DNA of 64,000 bases from contig OY740777.1 in NCBI GenBank assembly GCA_963513935.1, positions 15,239,092 through 15,303,091 on the forward strand, in the 5' to 3' direction. Shown one piece after another: positions 12,706 through 24,911 of the stretch (its first letter is position 1; every line of letters starts with the position of its first letter). The DNA comes from Aphrophora alni (Eukaryota > Arthropoda > Insecta > Hemiptera > Aphrophoridae). A program made the position numbers and the translations under genes. The notes under the pieces are model-generated. The model was given only the letters and a program-made list of their open reading frames with translations. It did no database searches and was not told where the DNA came from.

Positions 12706-14149
12706 CATTAATCTATCGTCAAATTTTGTCCTCATCTCTGTCTTCCTCAATAAATTCATCTCTTCTTCTCTTTCTTCAATTCAACATTTATATCATGTAT
12801 CTCCTTCTCTATCTTATTATCTCCCTTTCTACTCCCTATCTTACTCGCTCCGTCCCTCTTTCTCTTCCTATTACCCCTTTATTTTCCTCTTCCTTCTTTA
12901 TTTCCGACAAACTTTAAGTTTTACCACAACATCATTAAAATTATTTAAAGCATCTCTTTACTGTTGAAATCAGTTTAACGCACATTCCAATTCTCTTGAT
13001 ATAAAATCCGTACTTTACAAGGTTCAGTTCTGGGTTCACTGCTTTTTATGAGATTTTCTACACTTTTATCAATTGTAAATTATTATCAACAAAAAACAAA
13101 TCAAATACATTTTTAATACATCAGAAATATATTAGCAAAACTTGTTTAATAGTTCATAATATATAACTTACATACAATATTTGAGCACTATCTGAACAAA
13201 CGTTTAATTATTTCAAATAGTCTTAAAATATGCGAATAACAACTACTTAAAACAATAAAGACATGTAAAACGCCCATTTAAAATCCTATTCTGATTTTTT
13301 TTTTTTTAATAAGAAAATATTTCCATTAAAAAATGGAGTCAAAAAATGTAATAAAAGTATTTGTATTTATTGAATTTACTTTAAATTCGTTCATAAAATT
13401 CAAACAAAGAGAACAAATTGAGTACATAAACCATCTAAGAACTAGTTGTTCATTTTTCTAACAAAAGGCAAAATATCAACGACTTTCAACATAAATTTCA
13501 ACATAAACTCAAATATTTTTTGTTAAAAATGAACTTTTAAATTATGAGTAAGAAGTTGTTTAACGTTTAAATTTTATAATTAATTACTTTAGTTATATAA
13601 TAAGAAAAATATTGTGCCAGTGCAAAAAAAAGAATTGGTTTTTCTATTTCGAGGTTTTCTCTTACAATCACCTCAATTTAGATTATTTTAACAATGTCGA
13701 CTGTCAGTTTGTTATCGTTTTCACACGATTTATCTCAAAAATGCTTTGCCGGACTATTTTGAAATTAGATTTGGAGTAAATGTGATTACTTGGAATGATT
13801 AGGTTTTTGATAACAGCACGTTAGGTTGAGGCGTATTATATGAATAAAAGTAAAAATCTATGTTCAAATATTCCATACCTAAAAGAAAATGAACTAACAG
13901 TTTTTTTCAGTTTTGTATATGGTTTTATAACATGATCATAATTTAGTCAAAATTTATAAAGTGTTAAAAAGCCATGTAAAATTAGAGTGGTTCCAAATTT
14001 ATAAACCTTTTAATATCTATCAGATGCTTATGAAGTTGTTTTGGATTTGTATAATCAGTTTTAAATTACATACGGTACTTCGAACGTCATGTGCTGACCA
14101 ATCAAATATTTTTGAAAGCATTACTTGTAATAGATAGTAAATAATATCG
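12706..14149. other. Pyrimidine-rich then AT-rich sequence, no gene
   Basis: 12720-12905 is CT-rich and resembles the block at 15021-16020; the open frame 12726-12917 is low complexity. The remainder shows nothing recognised. Confidence 0.5.
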
Positions 14150-14440
14150 GGTGTAATATAGACTGTTTTTCTCTACAAATTTTAATTTCAACTGTCGTAT
14201 AAATCGGGTTCAAGTTACTTCCAATTATAGTAAATGTAGTCTGCTCAGTGTATTGATGTAGTAGCAACAGTTGTTGTAGAAAGAAAGGAGAGGTGAGGTT
14301 GGGGGTGGAATTCTCAAAGGGTTGTTGAAAGTATTTGGAGTAAAGTATAACATAAATAACAAATCTTTGCTCTTTATTCTACAGCACAGAATATGCAATG
14401 AGAGTTAGATTTAGGGGATGAAATTAACTTTGTTATTTAT
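14150..14440 (-). repeat. Dispersed repeat family R1, copy 3 (inverted)
   Basis: Reverse complement of the 9875-10145 type: TTCATCCCCT, CTTTCAACAACCCTTTGAGA, ATTCCACCCCC, ACAACTGTTG, TTACTATAATTGGAAGT, ACAGTTGAAA. It retains the same order of blocks as copies 1 and 2. Confidence 0.65.
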
Positions 14441-15020
14441 AAACATTATTTGCCAATAATTTACTATAAAAAGTAAATATTGTCTGTTTGCCTTGCATTA
14501 TGAATAATGTGCACTTTAAAATTATACGAGTTTCGAGAAACTAATATATTGATTTTGATAAATATTGTGAATTGAACTCATTCATTGGTTTGACTTTAAG
14601 CACAATTTCGGAAGAGAATGCAAATGTAATTACTGTTTAGTAATTGTAAATAACGTAGTTACTTTCTATATGGTTCTTTATGACATACTTAACTATTTTG
14701 TATTGGTATCATAGAAGTTCAGAACTATATGTTTTATTCCTTTGTTACTGTAATAGTTTTCCCTTTTATAGATATTTCCAATAATTTTACGTAATTATTA
14801 CAATATGTTTGTCCAATTTCGATGTTTCCGATTCGTTTATTTTGTTCATAAATGTTATCAAGTGTATTGTACATTAAGTTAAATTATACATATTGTACAA
14901 TTATGTGTTGTGAAAGGTCGATTTTGTATATATTATACTATTTCATGACTAAAATAGTTCTTTTCACTTTGAAGTTTTTGATAATTTTATTTAAATGATG
15001 TTTATTAGGATTACTAATAA
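14441..15020. other. AT-rich sequence without a recognised gene
   Basis: Nothing recognised. Confidence 0.5.
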
Positions 15021-16020
15021 TTTCCATTTCTCTCCCCTTTTCCACTACATCTGCTTCCTCTGATTTACTTCCCACCTTTCCTATACTGCTATACTTCCAT
15101 TCCTTCTTATCTCTTCCCTTTATATCCCTCTTTTCCGTCTATCTTCTAACTGCCTTACGTACCTCCCATTTTATTTCTTCCCTTTCTCATTTTTATCCTC
15201 TATATTCCAATTGCCTTACTTCTATCCCTCCTTATTGCTTCCCTTTCTTTCCATAATTCTCCTCTATCTTCTAACTGCCTTACTTACCTCCCATTTTATC
15301 TCTTCCCTTTCTCTCATCTTTATCCTCTATATTCTAATTACCTTACTTCTATCCCTCCTTATTGCTTCCCTTTCTCTCCATAATTCCCCTCTATCTTCTA
15401 ACTAACTTGCTTACCTCGCTTATTATATTTTTCTTTTTCTATCCCTTTTTCCGCTCACTCTTCAGACTCCCTATCTCTTTCTTTTATCTCTTTTTCCTTT
15501 TTATCTTTTATCTACCTTCATTCCCTCCCTCCTTATCTTTTCATTTAACTATCTTACTTCCCTCACTCCTACTTCTTCCTTTTCTATCCCTTTTCCTCTT
15601 TATTCTTCTAACTCAATATCCTACCTTCCTCCCTATCTCTTCCCTTTTCTCTTTGTTTTCGTTTTATCCACTAACCCCCTTACTTCCCTCCCTCTTTACC
15701 TCTTCCATTCTCTCACTCCTTCTCCTTTATTTCTAACTGCCTTACATTTTGCTAACCATATCTCTTCATTTTCTCATCCTCTATCCCTTATACCTTCTAA
15801 TTTCTTTATTTCCCACCCTCCTTATATCTCCCCTCTCTATCTTTTCCCCTCCATCTTCTACTTGTTTTACTTCCCACCCTCCTTTTATCTCTTTTTATGT
15901 CGCCCTCTTATCCCTCAATCTTCTAACTACTTTACTTCCCTTTCTATTTATATACCTCTTTCTCTCCCTCTTCCCATCTATATACTAACTTCCTTATCTC
16001 CTTATCTCCTTCTACCTCAC
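15021..16020 (+). repeat. 1-kb polypyrimidine block with degenerate tandem units
   Basis: The + strand is overwhelmingly C and T. Imperfect units of roughly 70-75 bp recur: CTTCCCTTTCTCTC, then TATCCTCTAT or CTCTATCTTC, CTAACTGCCTTACTT and CCTCCTTATTGC. The open frames at 15211-15405, 15362-15736 and 15749-15988 are Leu/Ser/Pro-rich translations of this repeat. No protein family is visible. Confidence 0.85.
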
Positions 16021-16435
16021 CACAACCTTTAGAATTTTACTTATAGATAGTACTTATGTAGTATTCCGACGGTGCCAAGTTGGATTACGCATTTGTTTTG
16101 TAGTATTGACTTAGAAACCTCCCTTTCAGGTCTTCCTTGATCGAGCTATTATCTAAACTACTATCTAACCTATTATTATAGGTTGCTCCGAACTCATGAG
16201 TAAAATAGATTTGGATGCATTTCTGAAATAAAGTTCAAGTGTAACGGATGAAAGAAAATGATATTTTATTTTCTCTATTAATTTATTGTCTTCAGAAAAA
16301 GTGATTTTTCACTTACCGTCAATGCGTTGTCATTGTCGTTTGCACATAAGCTAAAAATATTAATAGAGAAACATGAAATTTTGTATAGAACCCTATTGAA
16401 ATTCAGTAATTGAGTTGAATGTGTAGGTATGGTGG

Positions 16436-16920
16436 TCATTTTAAACATTTAAACAATTTTATCTAGCATATAATTCAAGTTATAACACACTAGAGATACA
16501 GAATTATAGATTTCAATTCTGCATATAGTGGTATCAATACGATCTCTCTACGATAATAAATAGCGAAGTTATATGCAAAAACTAATTTGACACCTGATCT
16601 CCTTAGAAAATATTCGCGTTGGGGCTCTTTTACATATGTACAGTTTCGAATCCCGACATGACTTAGTCACTGACACGAGCGAAGAGAGTGGAGGTATTTT
16701 AATAGACACACATATACGAGGCCCGTCAGGAACTATCTGACCTTAGAAGCAAATATAACGTTAAAAAAACATATATAAACATTGTTTTAAACAAACTTAC
16801 GATACAGGATAAGACCCCTTGATCTACCAATACAATTTAAAATTTCCTACAAGGGACAAGACAAATTTTCTGGCGTGATATTCAGAGATTCTTCTTGTTT
16901 TGAGGGCTAGGACTTGTTTT
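16436..16920 (+). repeat. Dispersed repeat family R2, copy (+)
   Basis: Family R2 is marked by CACTGACACGAGCGAAG followed by GTGGA, with flanking blocks GTTATAACACACTAG upstream and CTTGATCTACCAATACAATTTAA downstream. Other copies are near 18290-18660 (-), 18780-18960 (+), 20300-20830 (+), 29155-29400 (-), 31660-32170 (+), 55960-56400 (-) and 60180-60640 (-). There is no coding capacity. It is likely a non-autonomous element of several hundred bases. Confidence 0.65.
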
Positions 16921-17089
16921 GTATTTTAATAATATATAGGCTGTCAATTGAGAAGTAATTCACTTTTCAATGACAAAAGAATTGTCAAAATCTGTTGAGT
17001 AGTTTCAAATATTACGCGTATGAATCCTTTTTTTAAATATTGTATAGCTTTATTTCTGTAAATTATTTTAATTTTAATAATGTAAGTTG

Positions 17090-17345
17090 GTTTTATGTAA
17101 TGTGAATAAAAATACAATGAAGTTATTCAAGTTTGAAGATTGGTTTTCTCTTTTATATGTTAAAGATAAATAGAATGTAGTGAAGTATTTTCCACGGCAA
17201 TTTGTTTCCGGTGAAATAGTGATTGACTTTGATGGAGAGTTTGGGAAGGATAGGGAGCAACGGAATTAGAAAGAGTGTGGGAGGTAAAGAGAAAAATGTC
17301 GAGAGAGATGAGTTTGAAGGTAAAGACAGTGTCTTATACGAAAGT
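17090..17345 (+). repeat. Left arm of foldback element
   Basis: Matches 17785-18045 in reverse complement. Shared blocks are GATAAATAGAATGTAGTGAA, GTATTTTCCAC, AAATAGTGATTGACTTTGAT, GGAGAGTTTGGGAA, ACGGAATTAGAAAG/ACGGAATTGGAAAG and AAGAGA. The whole is about 950 bp with a 440-bp interior. Confidence 0.8.
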
Positions 17346-17541
17346 TAAGCATTTATTTACGGGGAAGTTATGATTTAAAATTTCTAACATAACCTAACTT
17401 AACCACCATGCAAATAGTAAAGTAAAATATGTTTACAAACTAATTTATACACAATTGAAGTATTATTTCTTAATTTGAGGATGTGTTGTTGATCAATTGT
17501 CAGGTTATTCCTATCTTATACCAACAATTCTTAAATGTTTT

Positions 17542-17584
17542 AGGACTCCCGGTTTCGACCGTTAGTTGGTCATCTTCAGGTCCT
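17542..17584 (-). ncRNA. Hammerhead-like motif inside foldback element
   Basis: On the minus strand: AGGAC, core CTGAAGA, extra T, hairpin GACC/GGTC with loop AACTAAC, GAA, near-palindrome ACCGGG, A, then GTCCT. AGGAC and GTCCT form a perfect five-pair stem I next to the core, the best outer helix of all copies. Stem III has one mismatch, at the position that should be A-U. Confidence 0.45.
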
Positions 17585-17784
17585 GTACATCAATCTTCTT
17601 TTTTAGTCATCCGATTTTGAATTTCGTCATGGAAATGCACTTTAACAATTTGTTGTTACATATTTATATATTTTTTAAATATACACAAACACTATAACAT
17701 TTCAGTCTTGTTGATTAAATAGACTATGTATGGGGCTTAAGTAGTCAGAATACTTTATGGTTTCGTGAATAAAGACTGTGAACT

Positions 17785-18045
17785 CTTTATGTAAAACAAT
17801 CTCTCTTTCTTTCTAACTTCAAACCCCACTCTCCCGATATTTCACTCTGTATCTTCCTTACACTTTCCAATTCCGTTACTCCCTCATTTTCCCAAACTCT
17901 CCATCAAAGTCAATCACTATTTCACTACCAACAAATTCCTGTGGAAAATACTTCACTACATTCTATTTATCTTCAATAAATAAACAAGAGACCCTACTCA
18001 AACCAAATTAACTTTTTATATATTTTTCATGTCACATAATCTAAC
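17785..18045 (-). repeat. Right arm of foldback element
   Basis: Reverse-complement partner of 17090-17345. Similarity fades outward beyond about 18060. Confidence 0.8.
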
Positions 18046-18289
18046 CAATCCTTACAATCATTTACATAAATAAATCAACACACTGTTAAATAAGTTGATG
18101 CCGCTATCATGGTACTTAATCAGCAATGTAAGACAAACAGATCTTCTAAATGTCAAACTGTTATATTGTATTAATAAATATCAGAGTAAATTTGTTCAAA
18201 CAGTTGTTATATTGCTTTTCTGAAACTTGTAATTGGTTATATCACTACTTTCTGCACATCGGTTAACCTTAACAAGCCTTGTAGATGTG

Positions 18290-18960
18290 AATATATTAAG
18301 AACTCTCCACTTGCTTCGCTCGTGTCAGTGTCTCGGCTTTGGCAGGCATCGAAGATGTAGCCTACATGTAAAGATACCTGCTCTCGCTACGTTCCTGTCG
18401 GTCGGTGACTCGCCCCTACCGGATACCGAACCAATACAACTTCACATTTTCTGGTAGAGTCAGTGATCGAAATTACATTTTAGACTATAACTTCCCTAAT
18501 TGACGTTGTAGAGAGATCAGGTTGTTACCATTACATGAGAACTAACAACTGTATAGTTTTATTTAATTTAGTATATTATAAGTTGAATAACACAGGAGAT
18601 ATCAACAACAAAATGTAAAATGGCCACCATTTTGACATGTTACAGACGATTTTTATGAATTTATGTAGGATTAGATATGAGCACGTTAGACCAATCTCCA
18701 TGTTCCTATCTTAATTTTTGTACCCGATAGGGTGCTTACTTACAAACGACAACAATGGCGATGACGTGTTGAAAACCACATTTATAGTATAGTTACCGAA
18801 CTTATCACAAACTTATCGTACTGGATTAGATCCAATGTTCTAAGAATACAATTTAACATTTTCTACAAGGAATCAGTATTTGGACCTTACATTTGATATT
18901 CTTGTATTACAATGTATGATGAAAGTGGGTGAGTACAATGATGGTCCCATAAAAATGTTT
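18290..18960. repeat. Two R2-family segments in opposite orientation
   Basis: 18290-18660 is R2 on the minus strand (CTTGCTTCGCTCGTGTCAGTG; GTTGAATAACAC; AAAATGGCCACCATTTTGA). 18780-18960 is R2 on the plus strand (GAATACAATTTAACATTTTC; GGGTGAGTACAATGATGG). The open frame 18233-18457 spans the first and is not a gene. Confidence 0.55.
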
Positions 18961-19488
18961 TATTACATACGAGTTAATTAAAACATCATAATAGTTAAAT
19001 GATATGATTCACATAAACGAAGATGAAGTCCAAAACAGTTTCTTGTACAAATATCATCATCTCTATTTTTAATTTAAAATGCCGTCAACACGTTTTGTAG
19101 TTTCAAATAAGTAACAGTCTTTACATTCTTAAATGTTGAACCAATTCTATACAAAAATTAAACCAATTTCGACTTTTCAGGATTCCATATTAATAATTTC
19201 AAATGCTGAATAAATTTCCCTAACAATTATTGTCATATTCAATTATGTTACAATTCATACTGAATGTGGAAGGCAACGTTACCTAACTGTTTTATCACAG
19301 TAAACAACTTTTGATTCCTATTTCAAAAGATAAGTGTGTGAACTTTTGATCACTCATTTTGAAGATTTAACCAATAATATTTTACCCTTAAGTAGAGGAA
19401 CTATAATTTCAATTTGTATTAACAGAAGCCAAAAAGATACAATTTCGTTTCTGTGGTTTTTTTTGATAAGGTTGTCTATTAACTTTAT

Positions 19489-20055
19489 ATACAGGGTGTT
19501 AGAAAAACTTTCAAGACTTTAGGATATGATTTTTCATACAAAAAGGAAGAAAAAAGTTTATATGTAAGAATAACCTAAAACGTTTAGTTTTCCGTCTATC
19601 GGTTTGTATGTGTTTTTGACTTAATACGTTATATCTTAGGAACCTCTGAAGATATCAACTTCAAAATTAGTTTTACAAAATATTTACAAAAGAAAAAAAC
19701 TTGCTAAATAATATCTCCTAAATAACGGTAAATAAACTATTAAGATTCCTATTTTTTTAATTGATTTTTTTGCAATTTTTTAAACTAGACACATAGAATT
19801 TGTCATTATTACCACGAAACTCGAATATAGTCATTTCCATAAAATTGCAAAACACATGTACCAAGATTTAAGTTGATGTCTTCAGACGTTCCTAAGATAT
19901 AATGTATTAGCTAAAAAATATATACAGACGGAAAACTAAACATTTTAGGACATGCCTTTATAAAAACATTTTTCTTCTTTTTTGTAGGAGGAATCATCAA
20001 AGTCAGGAGTCATATCCTAAAGTCCTGAAAGGTTTTATTAACAGCCTGTATATAT
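19489..20055. mobile_element. Palindromic MITE, ~570 bp
   Basis: The left end TATACAGGGTGTTAGAAAAA and TTTCAAGACTTTAGGATATG mirrors the right end (20015-20055), whose reverse complement begins TATACAGGCTGTTAATAAAA and continues TTTCAGGACTTTAGGATATG. Inner parts also mirror (ACGTTTAGTTTTCCGTCT against AAACTAAACATTTTAGG; TATATCTTAGGAAC against GTTCCTAAGATATAA). TATA or TA at both ends may be the target duplication. There is no coding capacity. The superfamily is not assigned. Confidence 0.85.
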
Positions 20056-20299
20056 GGCTTCAATTAGTATTTAAACAGTATGAGGAAGTAAGTATATCTC
20101 GAGTTATATTTTATTACCGACTTTCACGTTTCATCCCCTCAGAAATCGAAACAGAAGAAACGTTATTGTCGTGCGTACTTAAACACGATACCGGCCACAG
20201 AAAACAAGTTAGTAATGTAACATTTGTTATGTAAGACTATAGTGTGCACATTGAATCTAATTGAATTTAGAAATATTGAATTAAAAATCGCAACATAGC

Positions 20300-20823
20300 T
20301 TACAATTTACACTGTATATTGCTTATATCTCATGTGGTATTTAATTTATAAAATTTTAAATTAATATTTTTCAAGTTTTAATTATGCATGTAATGGTACC
20401 AACACCTTCTTTCTACAACGTGAAATAACGAAGTTATTGTTAAAAAATTAATCTCGTACTCTAACCTCCAAAGAAAGAGTAATATTGGTAAAGTTACAAG
20501 ATCCTTTTACCAACGATAGTGCATCGCGTGGTGGTTCCTCCACATATGTAAAGCTTCGAGGACTTTCAAGGCCGAGTCACTGACACGAGCGAAGCGAGTG
20601 GAAACTTGTTAATATACACATCTCTCCTTACACCTTACCAGAAGTCAGGAAAGTAGTGACTTTTAGAGATTCAAGAATAACTGGTTCAACGAAACTTACA
20701 CTACTGAATAATCTACTTTATTTGATCTACAAATACAATTTAACATTCCCTTCAAGCCTCAAGAAAACAAATATTCGACGTTATATTTAGAAGATCTGTT
20801 TTTATTGCATTGTATGATGAGTT
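20300..20823 (+). repeat. Dispersed repeat family R2, copy (+)
   Basis: Contains GAGTCACTGACACGAGCGAA, GCGAGTGG, TTGATCTACAAATACAATTT, and ends with the TGATGAGTTTGGGTAAATACC junction into the 152-bp tandem repeat. Other copies are listed at 16436. Confidence 0.6.
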
Positions 20824-21275
20824 TGGGTAAATACCAAGATCTGTCAACTTGCTTTTACAAAATATCTTAGTGTATTTCTCTGGAATGAAAATATATTTAC
20901 GAGTTCAAGATAGAATGTATTAGAGAAGTTTATTTGTTTGTAATTATTCTCATATTAAATTTCCTATCATGAGACTGGGTAAATACCAAGATCTGTCAAC
21001 TTGCTTTTACAAAATATCTTAGTGTATTTCTCTGGGATGAAAATAAATTTGCGAGTTCAAGATAGAATGTATCAGAGAAGTTTATTTGTTTGTAATTATT
21101 CTCATATTCAATTTCCTATGAATATACTGGGTAAATACCAAGATCTTTCAACTTGCTTTTACAAAATATCTTAGTGTATTTCTCTGGGATAAAAATATAT
21201 TTGCGAGTTCAAGATAAAATGTATTAGAGAAGTTTATTTGTTTGTAATTATTCTCATATTAAATTCCCTAAGGAA
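20824..21275 (+). repeat. Three tandem copies of a 152-bp unit
   Basis: Copies begin at 20824, 20976 and 21128 with TGGGTAAATACCAAGATCT. They continue with CAACTTGCTTTTACAAAATA, TTAGTGTATTTCTCTGG, GAGTTCAAGAT and GTTTATTTGTTTGTAATTAT. Spacing is exactly 152 bp both times and divergence is only a few percent. The first unit starts at the 3' end of an R2 copy, so the array seems to be an amplified R2 end. Confidence 0.9.
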
Positions 21276-22778
21276 TCAAAACTAATAACCTTTTTATTGC
21301 TCTCCGCTTTGTTAACTTATTTCATCACTTGCTTCGCTCAACGTGTTTCCTGCTGCAATATGAATTGATAGATAAGTTACGGACTAGGGATTGGGGTCGG
21401 TGGAAGCAATCACTTAAGGTGAAATATTTGTGACGTAAGCTTTTTATAAAGTTTACATGATAAGGGTTGACAGGTAAAGTCCAATATTGACTACTGAAAT
21501 CTTAAGTTATTAATGATTCAAGTTTTCCATCAGTCTGGTAGACTTAACTATTTCCTTTGGCTTGTTAATTAGAAGTTTAGAGACTAAGTAGGAATTATTA
21601 CGAATGAACAAATGAGAGCGATATTTATCAACTTTTGTAAAGTTAGGTGAAGTTGCATTCAACCGTTAAGAACTGGTGCAATTTCAACTAAAAGTATTTT
21701 GGTGTATTTTTATTGCAGTTTCTGAAAAAAATAATAAAAACTTATATATTTACACACACACATACATGTACGTAATACAGGTAAATGTATATCAGTCAAA
21801 AAAAATCAATTTTTTAATATTAACATACAGTAGAGGTACTCTGAATCCAAAAACGTTTTTGGAATTATGTCTGTCGTTTTTGTAACGCCCTACAGCCCAA
21901 ATGAATGGACCGATTTTAATCAAATTTATTGTTTGTAATTTTTAATAAAATTTTGACCATTTTCCGGGTAATTATTCTTCATTTATTCGATAACCCAAAA
22001 TTTATGAATAGCAGCAGTAAGAAATACCTACAAACTTATATTTTTTTCATAAACTGCTCAAACGGTTTTAGTAAAATTTAGAGCAAGTGTTGGTCCTGAA
22101 GATCAAAAAGTAATATATTTTTAATTGCGATTTTGCCCATACGTATCGATCAATATTTTTCACATTACATAAAAATTTTATGAAAATCGTTAGACGTGAT
22201 TTTGAGAAATTACGTATTTTATAAAAGCCACATGGTCGATTATTTAATTTGTTTACTATTAATCATAGTTTGAAAAATTGACGACCAAATATTTTCATTC
22301 TTTAGAAGCTACATTTCATCCAAATAATTAGATTAGATTTTGAAAAAAAAATTAAATTATTTTGATATTTTATTTGTGACAACTACCTCAAAATTTTATT
22401 TATAGTAAAAATTTTCCAATATATCTTCATAATATGCCAACAAACAAATGTCCACGAGCCAATTATAAGTCCACGAGTTTGATTGTAGAAAACTTCTCAG
22501 ACTACATTTGTAAACAACAGACTTCGTTCCAAAAACACTTTTTGGACTCAAATCACCTGAATGGCAAAAAAACTTTACATAAATTACTTGACCCAACGTA
22601 TAAATGTCCCTATACTACGTATATATTTGTAAATAAAAACAGTAAAAGTATTTCGAATCGTATCAGTTGAATAACAAAAAAGTATATTTAAATATTTCAG
22701 GTAAAAAAGAAATCATAAAGAACACTTAACAATTTTTATTGTATACTGTCACTCTTAATGAATTAATTGGTTTTTCAG
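21276..22778. other. Upstream flank or intron of ALP; no upstream exon found
   Basis: The incoming splice phase at 22779 requires an upstream exon ending after the first base of a codon. I found no convincing signal-peptide exon here or further left. The open frames at 21676-21885 and 22434-22670 match no family. Confidence 0.5.
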
Positions 22779-23011
22779 GACGAGATTATTGGTACGAGGA
22801 AGCCACCAAAGCGCTCAGACGAAGATTTAAAGACGCTTCCCTCAGCCTGACTTCCATACAACAAGCAAAGAATGTGGTCCTGCTTGTAGGAGATGGTCTT
22901 GGTGTTACTACATCCACAGCTTCACGTATTTTCAAAGGTCAAAGACAAGGTCAGACTGGGGAAGAAGCTCATCTGGCTTGGGATAAATTCCCCGCTGTTG
23001 CTTTGGCAAAG
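22779..23011 (+). CDS. Alp: ALP exon a: N-terminal region with first metal ligand
   Basis: Residues 1-78. The acceptor is TTTTTCAG and the donor GTAAGT. The first codon is split (one base upstream, GA here), and the exon ends on a full codon. The N-terminal helix RDYWYEEATKAL is typical of the mature ALP start. The core strand AKNVVLLVGDGLGVTT carries the metal-binding Asp (residue 39, matching Asp42 of vertebrate enzymes), followed by TASRIFKGQ. The exon ends with FPAVALAK, the hydrophobic segment before the catalytic loop. The in-frame methionine at 22739 lies in the intron side of the acceptor and is not the start. A real start needs an upstream exon with a signal peptide. Confidence 0.95.
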
Positions 23012-24911
23012 GTAAGTCGGTTGTGTTTTAGTCATGGCAATCAATAAAATTACTAAAATGAAATCTATTAAGAACGCATGGGATAATAACAAATCTAAAC
23101 CTAAAGGAATCAAATTGATTGTTGCAAATGATAGCCATCCGTCCATAGACTCTGTAATTCGTTGGTGTTTTACACTGTAAGATGTTTATTTAATTTTAGT
23201 TGTAAAAATAGTCTAACTTTAACGTATCATCTATAACCAACTTTGCATTTTTACAATTGAACGAGGTTGATTTACCATTTACATTTTCAACGATTCAACA
23301 GATGTTTTTACCTCATCAACTGATATAAATTTATTAACTTATTGTGATGTTATGTTTACAAAATTGTTCAAAACGAAAGTGCAGGAAATCTATGTATTGT
23401 GCAACACATTTAGAATGACAGATCGAACATGATACATTTAAACACAAAATGAAAAGAACAAATACTTTGTTTTCGATAAGACGCAGTTTCAATAGTTACA
23501 TTCATGATATTCAGTTGTTTACAGATACATGAGTTTTACAACTGGACCGAAAATGATAGGACAAAGCTTCAAGAGATAAACAGCAGCTGGGTAATTTAGC
23601 CACGCCCACAATCCCAAACTCCGCTGTGTAAAGGCTGTGACTTCATAGAAACTCTATCTTTTTTATAACTAATTGTTCGTTATAGAAATATATTTACTCG
23701 TTTCATTTGTTGACTAAGAAAATGATAAACATTATGAATAATGAAGTAGATTATTAACCATTCAGCTTCGTTCTTTCTGCTCAACATTATAAAATTTCAC
23801 TCAATCTATTTGCACCCGGTAGCTCACCCTGAGTTTCCCAATAATGACTCTAAAACTCTTGTTTAGCGTTCTAAAATTCACATAAATTTAAACGAGATTA
23901 TTATTATTTATTAACATAAGGTTTTATTTCATACTAAACCAGTATGAAAAAATGAACCAATATTAAATAATTATACTACATGTCAACAAAACTAGAAGTT
24001 TCACGAAAATATTCCTGCGACTCTTACAGTATAGTGGATTCGTACATCATACATAGTTGTTCCTTTTAATAACTAGCCATTATATGCTCAGTGTACGAAT
24101 GAAGAAATCAAATTACCTAGATCGTCTCAAGTAGAGAACATTTTGTAAAACTATCTACTGGGTTTAAATAGTGTGTAATAAAATACTGCATACTAAAAAA
24201 AAACATTATATTTATATTAATTAATTTTGTTTTATTACAGAATTAATTTGTATTTTTAAGCTCTACAGAATATTTTCAAATCCTGTTCATTCAACATTGA
24301 AAAAAAAAAATACATGATTTGTACATTTTGGATGTTTTAGGTTAGGTTAGGTGAAACGGAGAAATGAAAACGTAAAAAGGACGTAGCGTAGAAATATGTT
24401 GTAAACTAAAACTAGTACTCTAAAAAAAACCTAGACTTAAAACAAGTCATTATACTTAAAGTACAACTGACATTTTCCGATTAATTCGTAGCAAGTCATT
24501 GAGAAATGTGACAAAATGTTGTTTACACTGACAAAAATGATGTTTTTAATTGACTAGTATATGATCACCGATACATTTTAGTATTCCTAATTTGTTATGT
24601 TAGACGACAGTTCTGTCGACTTGTGTTTTTTCCTGTTCAATTTTTATGTTCCTAGTGATTTGTACTAATCAAGACTACAGTTCCTTTTTCAATTCACTAT
24701 ATTTGTTTGTAGATTGTAACATAGTTATGTATTTATAGTATGGAGACCTTTTTTATTTGCCAAATTATAGGTTTTTTGTTGATAACGATAAGCTATTCTT
24801 TTAAAACTTCATGTAGTAATTCTATTATACAATAAACCACTTCTATAATAAAAAACACTCAATCATTGTACTTATACAATGTTTTAATTCAAATTATTTG
24901 TTTTATTTTAG
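23012..24911 (+). other. ALP intron after exon a (1.9 kb)
   Basis: Opens GTAAGT, closes TTTTATTTTAG. AT-rich, with three tandem TTAGG units at 24337-24351. No other feature seen. Confidence 0.85.
24337..24351 (+). repeat. (TTAGG)3, insect-telomere-like
   Basis: Three perfect TTAGG units, the telomere repeat of most insects. So short an array can arise by chance in AT-rich DNA or as part of a repeat. A similar GGTTAGGTTAG occurs near 57602. Confidence 0.6.

Noticed and set aside
15211..15988. Three Leu/Ser-rich open frames that look like membrane proteins
   Set aside because: They arise from the polypyrimidine block; hydrophobicity follows from CT-rich codons and no family motif is present.
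22739..22778. ATG at 22739 as the ALP start
   Set aside because: No signal peptide follows, the sequence is an acceptor tract ending in CAG at 22778, and the family needs an upstream exon.
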